Source: Nemertoderma westbladi
Lineage: Eukaryota > Xenacoelomorpha > Nemertodermatida > Nemertodermatidae
Assembly (NCBI GenBank): GCA_032718475.1
Contig: JAUCBJ010001814.1
Location: 1-64,000, forward strand
Reading direction: 5' to 3'
Length of the DNA: 64,000 nucleotides
Part shown: in pieces, positions 30,509 through 40,489 of the stretch
Numbering within the stretch: position 1 is the stretch's first letter
How the letters are laid out: the number at the start of each line of letters is the position of its first letter
The notes under the pieces: model-generated
Told to the model about the DNA's origin: nothing
Databases searched by the model: none
What the model saw: the letters and a program-made list of their open reading frames with translations, nothing else
Position numbers and translations under genes: made by a program

Positions 30509-30606
30509 TAATAGTACTCAGGCTAACCTGAATACTGCTTAACTTTGCCTCCCACCCCTGGCCCTTATAAACATGAAATTATTCCCGTACGCTGTAAGTC
30601 GCCCCA

Positions 30607-33600
30607 ATACAGGCTATACTGTAGTCCTTTATACAGGCTGTACTGTAGTCCTTTATACAGGTTCTACAGTAGTCCTTTATACAGGCTGTACTGTAGTCCT
30701 TTATACAGGCTCTACTGTAGTCCTTTATACAGGCTCTTCTGTAGTCCTTTATACAGGCTCTACTGTAGTCCTTTATACAGGCTCTACTGTAGTCCTTTAT
30801 ACAGGCTCTACTGTAGTCCTTTATACAGGCTCTACTGTAGTCCTTTATACAGGCTCTTCTGTAGTCCTTTATACAGGCTCTACTGTAGTCCTTTATACAG
30901 GCTCTACTGTAGTCCTTTATACAGGCTCTACTGTAGTCCTTTATACAGGCTCTACTGTAGTCCTTTATACAGGCTCTACTGTAGTCCTTTATACAGGCTC
31001 TACTGTAGTCCTTTATACAGGCTGTACTGTAGTCCTTTATACAGGCTCTACTGCAGTCCTTTATACAGGTTCTACAGTAGTCCTTTATACAGGTTCTACA
31101 GTAGTCCTTTATACAGGCTCTACTGTAGTCCTTTATACAGGCTATACTGTAGTCCTTTATACAGGCTCTACTGTAGTCCTTTATACAGGCTCTACTGCAG
31201 TCCTTTATACAGGCTCTACAGTAGTCCTTTATACAGGCTCTACTGTAGTCCTTTATACAGGCTATACTGTAGTCCTTTATACAGGCTATACTGTAGTCCT
31301 TTATACAGGCTCTACTGTAGTCCTTTATACAGGCTCTACTGCAGTCCTTTATACAGGCTCTACAGTAGTCCTTTATACAGGCTCTACTGTAGTCCTTTAT
31401 ACAGGCTATACTGTAGTCCTTTATACAGGCTCTACTGTAGTCCTTTATACAGGTTCTACAGTAGTCCTTTATACAGGCTCTACTGTAGTCCTTTATACAG
31501 GTTCTACAGTAGTCCTTTATACAGGCTCTACTGTAGTCCTTTATACAGGCTATACTGTAGTCCTTTATACAGGCTCTACTGTAGTCCTTTATACAGGCTC
31601 TACTGCAGTCCTTTATACAGGCTCTACAGTAGTCCTTTATACAGGCTCTACTGTAGTCCTTTATACAGGCTCTACTGCAGTCCTTTATACAGGTTCTACA
31701 GTAGTCCTTTATACAGGCTCTACTGTAGTCCTTTATACAGGCTATACTGTAGTCCTTTATACAGGCTCTACTGTAGTCCTTTATACAGGCTCTACTGCAG
31801 TCCTTTATACAGGCTCTACAGTAGTCCTTTATACAGGCTCTACTGTAGTCCTTTATACAGGCTATACTGTAGTCCTTTATACAGGTTCTACAGTAGTCCT
31901 TTATACAGGCTCTACTGTAGTCCTTTATACAGGCTATACTGTAGTCCTTTATACAGGCTCTACTGTAGTCCTTTATACAGGCTCTACTGCAGTCCTTTAT
32001 ACAGGCTCTACTGCAGTCCTTTATACAGGCTCTACAGTAGTCCTTTATACACGCTCTACTGTAGTCCTTTATACAGGCTCTACTGCAGTCCTTTATACAG
32101 GTTCTACAGTAGTCCTTTATACAGGCTCTACTGTAGTCCTTTATACAGGCTATACTGTAGTCCTTTATACAGGCTCTACTGTAGTCCTTTATACAGGCTC
32201 TACTGCAGTCCTTTATACAGGCTCTACAGTAGTCCTTTATACAGGCTCTACTGTAGTCCTTTATACAGGCTCTACTGTAGTCCTTTATACAGGCTCTACT
32301 GTAGTCCTTTATACAGGCTCTACTGCAGTCCTTTATACAGGCTCTACTGTAGTCCTTTATACAGGCTCTACTGTAGTCCTTTACACAGGCTCTACTGTAG
32401 TCCTTTATACAGGCTCTACTGTAGTCCTTTATACAGGCTCTACTGTAGTCCTTTACACAGGCTCTACTGTAGTCCTTTATACAGGCTATACTGTAGTCCT
32501 TTATACAGGCTCTACTGTAGTCCTTTATACAGGCTCTACCGTAGCCCTTTATACAGGTTCTACAGTAGTCCTTTATACAGGTTCTACAGTAGTCCTTTAT
32601 ACAGGTTCTACAGTAGTCCTTTATACAGGCTCTACCGTAGCCCTTTATACAGGCTCTACTGCAGTCCTTTATACAGGCTCTACTGTAGTCCTTTATACAG
32701 GCTCTACTGTAGTCCTTTATACAGGCTCTACTGTAGTCCTTTATACAGGCTCTACTGTAGTCCTTTATACAGGCTCTACTGTAGTCCTTTATACAGGCTC
32801 TACTGCAGTCCTTTATACAGGCTGTACTGTAGTCCTTTATACAGGTTCTACAGTAGTCCTTTATACAGGCTCTACTGTAGTCTTTTATACAGGCTCTACT
32901 GTAGTCCTTTATACAGGCTCTAGTGTAGTCCTTTATACAGGCTCTACTGTAGTCCTTTATACAGGCTCTACTGTAGTCCTTTATACAGGCTCTACAGTAG
33001 TCCTTTATACAGGTTCTACAGTAGCCCTTTATACAGGTTCTACAGTAGTCCTTTATACAGGTTCTACAGTAGTCCTTTATACAGGTTCTACAGTAGTCCT
33101 TTATACAGATTCTACAGTAGTCCTTTATACAGGCTCTACCGTAGCCCTTTATACAGGTTCTACAGTAGTCCTTTATACAGGTTCTACAGTAGACCTTTAT
33201 ACAGGTTCTACAGTAGTCCTTTATACAGGTTCTACAGTAGTCCTTTATACAGGCTCTACCGTAGCCCTTTATACAGGTTCTACAGTAGTCCTTTATACAG
33301 GTTCTACAGTAGTCCTTTATACAGGCTCTACCGTAGCCCTTTATACAGGTTCTACAGTAGTCCTTTATACAGGCTCTACCGTAGCCCTTTATACAGGTTC
33401 TACAGTAGTCCTTTATACAGGTTCTACAGTAGTCCTTTATACAGGTTCTACAGTAGTCCTTTATACAGGTTCTACAGTAGTCCTTTATACAGGTTCTACA
33501 GTAGCCCTTTATACAGGTTCTACAGTAGTCCTTTATACAGGTTCTACAGTAGTCCTTTATACAGGTTCTACAGTAGTCCTTTATACAGGTTCTACAGTAG

Positions 33601-34979
33601 TCCTTTATACAGGCTCTACCGTAGCCCTTTATACAGGTTCTACAGTAGTCCTTTATACAGGTTCTACAGTAGTCCTTTATACAGGTTCTACAGTAGTCCT
33701 TTATACAGGTTCTACAGTAGTCCTTTATACAGGTTCTACAGTAGTCCTTTATACAGGTTCTACAGTAGTCCTTTATACAGGTTCTACAGTAGTCCTTTAT
33801 ACAGGTTCTACAGTAGCCCTTTATACAGGTTCTACAGTAGTCCTTTATACAGGTTCTACAGTAGTCCTTTATACAGGTTCTACAGTAGTCCTTTATACAG
33901 GCTCTACCGTAGCCCTTTATACAGGTTCTACAGTAGTCCTTTATACAGGTTCTACAGTAGTCCTTTATACAGGTTCTACAGTAGTCCTTTATACAGGCTC
34001 TACTGTAGTCCTTTATACAGGTTCTACAGTAGTCCTTTATACAGGCTCTACCGTAGCCCTTTATACAGGTTCTACAGTAGTCCTTTATACAGGTTCTACA
34101 GTTGTCCTTTATACAGGCTCTACTGTAGTCCTTTATACAGGCTCTACAGTAGTCCTTTATACAGGTTCTACAGTAGTCCTTTATACAGGTTCTACAGTAG
34201 TCCTTTATACAGGTTCTACAGTAGTCCTTTATACAGGCTCTACTGTAGTCCTTTATACAGGTTCTACAGTAGTCCTTTATACAGGCTCTACCGTAGCCCT
34301 TTATACAGGTTCTACAGTAGTCCTTTATACAGGTTCTACAGTTGTCCTTTATACAGGCTCTACTGTAGTCCTTTATACAGGCTCTACTGTAGTCCTTTAT
34401 ACAGGCTCTACTGTAGTCCTTTATACAGGCTCTACTGTAGTCCTTTATACAGGCTCTACTGTAGTCCTTTATACAGGCTCTACTGTAGTCCTTTATACAG
34501 GCTCTACTGTAGTCCTTTATACAGGCTCTACTGTAGTCCTTTATACAGGCTCTACTGTAGTCCTTTATACAGGCTCTACTGTATCCTTTATACAGGCTCT
34601 ACTGTAGTCCTTTATACAGGCTCTACTGTAGTCCTTTATACAGGCTCTACTGTAGTCCTTTATACAGGCTCTACTGTAGTCCTTTATACAGGCTCTACTG
34701 TAGTCCTTTATACAGGCTCTACTGTAGTCCTTTATACAGGCTCTACTGCAGTCCTTTATACAGGCTCTACTGCAGTCCTTTATACAGGCTCTACTGTAGT
34801 TCTTTATACAGGCTCTACTGCAGTCCTTTATACAGGCTCTACTGTAGTCCTTTATACAGGCTCTACTGCAGTCCTTTACATAGACTATACTGTAGTCCTT
34901 TATAAAGGCTCTACTGCAGTCCTTTATACAGGCTCTACTGTAGTCCTTTATACAGGCTCTACTGTAGTTCTTTATACAG
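30607..34979 (+). repeat. 24-bp minisatellite, array C (about 182 units)
   Basis: 4.4 kb of the same 24-bp unit in the orientation of array A. Variant types are blocked. 30.6-32.5 kb is mainly GCTCTACTGTAG units with GCTATA and CTGCAG variants in recurring order. 32.5-34.1 kb is dominated by GTTCTACAGTAG with interspersed GCTCTACCGTAGCCC. After 34.3 kb near-identical GCTCTACTGTAG units return. Two frames stay open for about 2.4 kb and 4.0 kb, and the longer frame ends when one unit (near 34581) loses a base. I do not regard these frames as coding. The array ends in a degenerate unit followed by unique DNA. Confidence 0.97.
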
Positions 34980-35220
34980 TGTACTGTACGTACAGTAGTT
35001 GTAGCAGATCACGATTTTATCACCTTTTCATTCAGTGCGATCTAAATGACTAATAGACGTACAAGTTACTAAGTTACATTGAAATATAAAATAGATTATT
35101 ATTATTATTAAGATACAAATTGTTTTGCTTTTAAATTAACAATTGTTATTTCCTTCATGAAAGAAATACATATAATATTATTTTACTCCTATCTGATTGA
35201 TTAACGTTAAATATTTTATA
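34980..35220. other. Upstream region of the CUB/LDLa gene
   Basis: About 240 bp of AT-rich DNA between the satellite and the start codon. An ATT run lies at about 35096-35109. I cannot assign a core promoter with confidence. Confidence 0.4.
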
Positions 35221-36774
35221 ATGTTTTCATATTGGATACAGTTAACTCCAATTTTTGGGATTTTGATTGATTTCTCGTTTCAGAATAGCACCGTATTCGA
35301 ACATGCGTTCAACTGCATCAAAGAGACTGTTTCCACTCAATCGGGTCTTAATTTAGATGGCATCGCGGAATTCCCGTTGCACCTGACACTTAATGATTCC
35401 TACGGATATGTCTTCAACTCGAATCGGGCTACCGCCGTCAACGATCGCAGATGCGGAGTTCTTGTCAAAGCGCCTCAGGATAATATGTTAGTCGCCGTAA
35501 GTTTTAGCCAATGGAATGATCTCAATTTCTGTACAAAAGCGAAAGCACCTGATATAGAGCGGTGGCCTTGCGAATATGATATAGATAAATCTGATTGCTT
35601 GTCATATGTAAATTGTGGTCCATGTGGCTACTGTGCTATCACTACGACTGATAAAGGATATGTAAGAGGCAACTGCAAGAAGTCGTGTTACGATCTAGGT
35701 TTCACGGATGTTTGCTCTACAACATCGGAGGAACATTACAAGCAGATCGATGCATGCCAATATGCTTCCGGGATACAATTCTACGACGGATTACCCGGAG
35801 ATGATCCTAAACTTCTGGGAGAATTCTGCGGTTGCGATGCCACCATATCACCGGCGACTTTCAACACAACGGGGGATTCTCTGTACATCCTCCTCCACAT
35901 CAAGTATGATAAGGACGAACGAGTTACTGGATACAAGGATGTCATCTCCTACAACTTCACAGTCACTCCATATTGGCCTGACGAATGCCCATATCCCGAG
36001 GATGCCCAAGGTAGGGATACCTTCTTCTGCGACGAAAGAGCCGCCTGTATAGAATACAATGTAACCTGCGATGGGGTAGACAATTGCGACAATTCATATC
36101 TTATAGAAAACGGAACTGATGAGTCCTGGGATTACTATAGGGTTTGTTCCAATGTTCCTTACTCTGTACCGATCTGGCCATTTATCATCATTTTTGTTCT
36201 GTTGGGCTTGTTGGCTTTGATTGCCGGATCATTCTGGTGTCTTTGGCGTCCTGGTTGGTTGATTTGGCGCTGGGGTTTGTTCAGAGATAGGTTGGTTTTC
36301 TACCGAGGGACTTTGTATGCTATGGCCCATGGAGGGCGGACAGACGATACGATGGTAGGAACAGCAGTGCGCCGATGCCGAATCTGTCAGTGTTACGATT
36401 TCGATGAAATGCGCAACAGGAAATCGTTACATGGCGAGAACATGCCAGGAAGAGGGAGGAGTATTCCATACCAGGATGTATCTTACGATGATGAGAATGT
36501 TGGATTCCTTCCAGGGCAAGCATCTTCATCAGTGCGCCGACGATCGGCTTCAGAGATAGTAAAGGCGATTGCGACCTTGGAGACACCCAACATAGAGTCA
36601 CCGGCCTACAAGGAGATGCGCAAGGGTAAGACCATTCGGATAAAATTGAAGGATCGAAGTTACGATATCCTAACGGTGCCCCATGTGGGCCCAGGGGAAG
36701 AGCCGACCGAGGATATGCCATTCGGTATGTGGGATCTCGGATGGTCTGGGATGCACGCAAGAGAGAATCGATGA
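35221..36774 (+). CDS. Single-pass membrane protein with CUB-like and LDL-receptor class A domains
   Basis: 517 codons from the first ATG in frame (35221). An upstream TTG at 35197 is not needed. Residues 1-20 form a hydrophobic signal peptide. Residues about 65-250 carry the CUB pattern: RRCGVLV, then GIQFYDG, LGEFCG and TTGDSLYILLHIKYD. An extra Cys-rich insertion of about 45 residues (around YVNCGPCGYCAI) splits the domain. Residues about 256-309 are an LDLa module (FFCDERAACIEYNVTCDG, then NCDN and DES). A membrane span is at about 318-340, followed by a Trp-rich juxtamembrane stretch (WCLWRPGWLIWRWG) and a 170-residue cytoplasmic tail with basic and Ser-rich parts. CUB-LDLa membrane proteins include neuropilin/tolloid-like (NETO) auxiliary receptor subunits. 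This may be a distant member or another CUB/LDLa receptor. The coding region is uninterrupted, with no introns visible. Confidence 0.78.
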   Translation: MFSYWIQLTPIFGILIDFSFQNSTVFEHAFNCIKETVSTQSGLNLDGIAEFPLHLTLNDSYGYVFNSNRATAVNDRRCGVLVKAPQDNMLVAVSFSQWNDLNFCTKAKAPDIERWPCEYDIDKSDCLSYVNCGPCGYCAITTTDKGYVRGNCKKSCYDLGFTDVCSTTSEEHYKQIDACQYASGIQFYDGLPGDDPKLLGEFCGCDATISPATFNTTGDSLYILLHIKYDKDERVTGYKDVISYNFTVTPYWPDECPYPEDAQGRDTFFCDERAACIEYNVTCDGVDNCDNSYLIENGTDESWDYYRVCSNVPYSVPIWPFIIIFVLLGLLALIAGSFWCLWRPGWLIWRWGLFRDRLVFYRGTLYAMAHGGRTDDTMVGTAVRRCRICQCYDFDEMRNRKSLHGENMPGRGRSIPYQDVSYDDENVGFLPGQASSSVRRRSASEIVKAIATLETPNIESPAYKEMRKGKTIRIKLKDRSYDILTVPHVGPGEEPTEDMPFGMWDLGWSGMHARENR

Positions 36775-36776
36775 AG

Positions 36777-37037
36777 TAGTTTTCCTCCATAAAGCCTTCT
36801 CCTTCGATGAACTGTCGATGAACAGAAAATTACTGGGGATCAGGGTGATAGTTTTATGGCAAATGACTGGGTTTGTTTGGTGATAGTTTTATGGCGAAGG
36901 ATAACATCCTCAGTTTATCGCCATACAACCAGAACCACACATCCACAGTCCTTCGCCATAAAACAACACCCTAATCTCCAGTAATTTTCTATTCATCGAC
37001 AGTTCATCGATGGAGAAGGCTTTATCGAGGAAAACTA
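36777..37037. repeat. Long inverted repeat directly after the CUB/LDLa stop codon
   Basis: The left arm 36777-36868 and right arm 36946-37037 are reverse complements with roughly 85-90% identity (TAGTTTTCCTC, TAAAGCCTTCTCC, GATGAACTGTCGATGAA, AGAAAATTACTGG, GTTTTATGGC), separated by about 77 bp. The left arm begins 3 bp after the TGA, so a transcript of this gene would carry the hairpin in its 3' untranslated region. Confidence 0.85.
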
Positions 37038-37160
37038 GGGATGTTTGGTGATGATTTTATGGCGAAGGATTGGAGATATACTGTGATTGATTTATGGCGA
37101 AGGACTGGGGATGTACGTACTCGGTGATGGTTTTATAGTTATGGACTGGAGATATACAGT
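37038..37160 (+). repeat. Short diverged tandem repeat, TTTATGGCGAAGGA unit
   Basis: About three copies, 35-45 bp apart, of a segment with GATTTTATGGCGAAGGA(C/T)TGG(A/G)GAT. It shares TTTATGGCGAAGGA with the arms of the preceding inverted repeat (36866-36905 and 36945-36965), so it probably derives from the same element. Confidence 0.65.
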
Positions 37161-37305
37161 ACGTCGGTCGATGTATACAACAGAACCAAGCAGAGTAAGC
37201 AAGGCAGATCCTCTTACATACTGTAAATTAGCATCAATGTTTATCAATGTTTTCTATACAATATTTGCGCTGTCAGTGTGTTTGTGTAAATATTCATTAT
37301 TGTAT

Positions 37306-37971
37306 GGGGGTAAACGCTACGCCTACACTTACAATTACACCTACTTGTAGACGTTAGTAAAGAAGCAGGTTACAGAGGCGAGTTGAAATGAACCAAAACA
37401 ATAAACTGGAGATAGGAAACATAATTTAATTGAGAATCAGCAGTTTGAGGATCAACAGTCAGATGTATTGGCTTACGGGCTGGCCGGGTACAGGGGTGTG
37501 TGTAGGCGTAACGTTGGGTACAGGGGTGTGTGTAGGCGTAACGTTGGGTACAGGGGTGTGTGTAGGCGTAACGTTGGGTACAGGGGTGTGTGTAGGCGTA
37601 ACGTTGGGTACAGGGGTGTGTGTAGGCGTAACGTTGGGTACAGGGGTGTGTGTAGGCGTAACGTTGGGTACAGGGGTGTGTGTAGGCGTAACGTTGGGTA
37701 CAGGGGTGTGTGTAGGCGTAACGTTGGGTACAGGGGTGTGTGTAGGCGTAACGTTGGGTACAGGGGTGTGTGTAGGCGTAACGTTGGGTACAGGGGTGTG
37801 TGTAGGCGTAACGTTGGGTACAGGGGTGTGTGTAGGCGTAACGTTGGGTACAGGGGTGTGTGTAGGCGTAACGTTGGGTACAGGGGTGTGTGTAGGCGTA
37901 ACGTTGGGTACAGGGGTGTGTGTAGGCGTAACGTTGGGTACAGGGGGTGTGTAGGCGTAACGTTTACCCCC
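37306..37971. mobile_element. Small non-autonomous DNA transposon with amplified terminal repeat
   Basis: Terminal inverted repeats of about 23 bp: left 37306-37328, GGGGGTAAACGCTACGCCTA continuing CAC; right about 37949-37971, the complement with one change. The flanking direct repeat TTATTGTATGG (37297-37307 and 37972-37982) gives a 9-11 bp target duplication. The length of the duplication and the G-rich ends would suit a Mutator-like element (inference). No transposase is present. The 30-bp tandem array inside is built from the terminal repeat. Confidence 0.72.
37486..37964 (+). repeat. 30-bp tandem array, 16 nearly identical units
   Basis: The unit is GTGTGTGTAGGCGTAACGTT plus GGGTACAGGG. 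Fourteen consecutive units (37501-37920) are identical, so expansion or homogenisation is recent. The last unit merges with the right terminal repeat of the surrounding element. All three + frames and one minus frame stay open across it. I treat these as repeats, not genes. Confidence 0.96.
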
Positions 37972-37985
37972 TTATTGTATGGCAT

Positions 37986-40186
37986 TTACGGAAATTCTAA
38001 TTTTAGTTGGGCGCTCATCAGTTCAGTTTGGGAGCCAAGCCATAAGTCATCTGAAAATGGACCTTCTCAATGAAAAAAATTTATATTTAAATAATAACGA
38101 ACCTGTCTTTAGACTGGGTAGTTTTTGTCTAAAGCTGAGGCCGGCAAAAACACGATGGATATATTTACCTATATATTTACCTATATCACTTTATATGTCA
38201 CTATATCACTCACTATGTATGTTCACCAAATGGCTTGAAACCACTTGCATGCATTGTAAAATTGTAAACGCAAGTATTTATCAATTGTTGTCTAGTTGTT
38301 GAATAAAAAAGTTGGGAACGATTCGAAGTGCGATATTCGAAATATTTGCATATTTTCAACATTATTGAACGCGAAATTAAATACCCACAACTCCCTTGCT
38401 TGAAATGTTTTTCAGGTGATTGATATTTAGCAATTATTATGAGGTTACTTACTACTGAAATCTGACAGAATGCCAAACGTATTATTATAGTTCTATCTCT
38501 ATTCAGCCAGTTAGTGTAATGTCAAGCAGTACATCATTTATATATCGTATGTATCTATAGGGCCTAATTGTCATCGTTATAATACTGTCATCAACTTAGG
38601 CTAAGCTCAATTGTAATGCAAAGGCTTAGTAGGTTTTGTATATCTGGGACGTTTACAACAGCTGTCGATTAAACTAACAAAACCATAAAACTGAACCAGG
38701 GTGGCTGCCAGCCGGGTACCAACGGCTGTTGGGTAGACTTAAGGGAACATTTCACAAACTTTCATAGGATGCTTGTACATGTACATTATATTGGTTGCTC
38801 CGATGTTTTTATTAGGCTAACTGAGAATGTATCAGGTATAATTACTGTAATTATAGTGTTCTTTATTTTATTTATCTAATACAGAAAAGACCCCTCCGCA
38901 GAATAAACTGCTCTTTTGGGCCGTTTCTCAGGTTGCGGATATGGATACCATTTCACACATCATCGTAGTAATTGTGATTATGATTTGTTTGCCTAGGCGA
39001 ATGTGTATTACATTAGATGGGAGGCAGTTTTTTGGTTGATGCAAGTCATTCTTGGTTTGCATCTTCCAATCCCATCTGTTTCTTGGAGTCTGTGTAAGAC
39101 AGGTTCGTTTAAAGCCATCTTGATGGCGTTCTAGTTGTTAATGGGATAATCTAGGGATTATCATCAAATGTAATTCTAATTGGAGAACGGGGAGTGGAGT
39201 GGGGTGGACGCAAATGCAAATCCCGGAAAGGTAAGGAAATGGTATCCGGGTGGGAAAGGGTAACCAAAACAATAAACGAAATTTATTAGCACAGATTACC
39301 TTTGTTTGTGTCTATTACAGGGTTGAATTTTGATTGCCTCTACAGTAAAGCCCCGCCCCCACTCTCAATACTAAGTTAGGAAGAAGTTTTCTATATGAAA
39401 CAATTGGAATTAATTACAAAAAGATATTTACAGGCAAGGCAGAATTCCGCATTTTATTATTTTCAAATTTTTCCGCAATTTTTTTTCATAAATTCCTTGA
39501 ATAATTTCAAGAAAATTCCCCGAAATATCCACTCATTTAAAAACTAAGTTGCATATTAAGGTTTTCATCTGCAGTCGTTAGGTAGGCCTAATGTTACGAT
39601 TTTGGGATAGAAATACAAACATACTTGAAGCCAAGTAGGCTATTCCTTGCGTTCGGCTTAAACAATAATTGTTACGTGAAGGTTAATTTATTTTGTATTA
39701 ATTGAACCCATTTTTCTTCGCAAACACAATCCCACATAATTATTGTTATACAGCTATCTTAATAAATTAATTGATGTTTGTTTGCACACAGATATATATA
39801 AACTAAAGCCATTCCATGTAATCAATCACCCTTTAACAATTAATTAGTTATCTTTTCAACAAAATCAAATTTGCTTTAAATTACAATACTTCAATTTTTA
39901 CGCCATTATTTAATCTTATTAATTGCATTTGGTACCTGTAGTGGACGATATTGGTATCACAAATATCGCTTTCAATGGAAAAATCTAATCCACTCGGCTG
40001 TACATTTACTTTGACCACAAATTTATTTATTTCCCAGATTACATAATTTTCGCACCAAATATTTACCGCCCCAAAACGATAGCCCCAACCCAAATTTCTA
40101 GTTTTCTGGAAGCAATATACATTAAAGCTACTTCTAAATACATATTTCTTTCCCAGATTACATACTTTTCCATTAATCTCCCCTAG
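37986..40186. other. Intergenic AT-rich DNA
   Basis: I see no gene. 38880-39130 is a less AT-rich segment (CTCTTTTGGGCCGTTTCTCA, then GATGGGAGGCAG) that may be an old transposon piece. 39185-39365 has G-rich and C-rich ends (GAGTGGGG and CCCCCACTC) with AACCAAAACAATAAAC between them, a motif also found at 37389 and 60212. Confidence 0.5.
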
Positions 40187-40489
40187 CTTGACACTTGAAC
40201 GGAACCGCCTCCGCTTTGAATGACATAGCTTTCGCCGTGAGGACCAACCAGTGCATAAACTTGTGCTTTGGCGGCCTCATGGAATGAATAAGCATGGAGG
40301 ACAGCTCTTGACTTTCTTGAGACGCATCCTAAAGGACACTGGCCTTGAAGATGCGGATGATCTAGCAAATGTCATGGGTGATAGGGAGTTGTGGCAGCGC
40401 AATTTTGTCGACAAGCCGGCACAGCATTGTAAATATATATGTAATATATATATAATGCAGCTGTAATGCAGTATGCCGATCGTAGTAGT
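40187..40489 (+). mobile_element. 5'-truncated LINE, 3' tail only
   Basis: Matches the last about 300 bp of the LINE at 27328-30508: the GTGAGGACCA(A/G)CCAGTGCAT block, CTTTCTTGAGACGCATC, AAAGGACACTGGCCTT, GATGATCTAGCAAATGTCAT and ACAAGCCGGCACAGCATT. It ends in GCCGATC followed by TAG triplets. It differs from the full copy by many substitutions and an extra (AT)n stretch, and carries stops in the old reading frame. It is an old fragment. Confidence 0.88.

Larger units (their letters stand above)
13519..30606 (-). mobile_element. BEL/Pao LTR retrotransposon, element 2 (with nested LINE)
   Basis: Bounded by direct repeats that begin TGTTGCCG and end GTCGCCCCA (TG...CA): left 13519-14893, right 26254-30606, the right one interrupted by a LINE. 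Without the LINE the element is about 13.9 kb. On the minus strand it carries a 63-aa ORF, a coiled-coil ORF, Gag-protease, a broken RT-RNase H-integrase, three repeats of about 170 bp and three further 3' ORFs. The flanks are 24-bp satellite on both sides but in opposite orientation, and no target duplication matches across the element. Confidence 0.85.
26254..30606 (-). repeat. Element 2 LTR, right copy (5' LTR), interrupted by a LINE
   Basis: The LTR parts are 26254-27327 and 30520-30606 (1161 bp in all). The LINE and one copy of its target duplication lie between. Sequence 30520-30606 continues exactly where the left LTR does after TAATAGTACTC, ending GTAAGTCGCCCCA. Array C starts at the next base. 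Confidence 0.85.

Noticed and set aside
30545-34607. Very long open frames (792 and 1344 codons) across array C, and similar ones in arrays A and B
   Set aside because: They result from a 24-bp unit divisible by three. Several frames on both strands are open at once, and there is no start context, domain or codon bias typical of genes.
1-34979. CRISPR array
   Set aside because: The repeats are directly tandem with no unique spacers, and the window is animal DNA.
37430-38073. Overlapping 174-, 201- and 170-codon frames over the 30-bp array
   Set aside because: Pure tandem-repeat translations open in all + frames and one minus frame.
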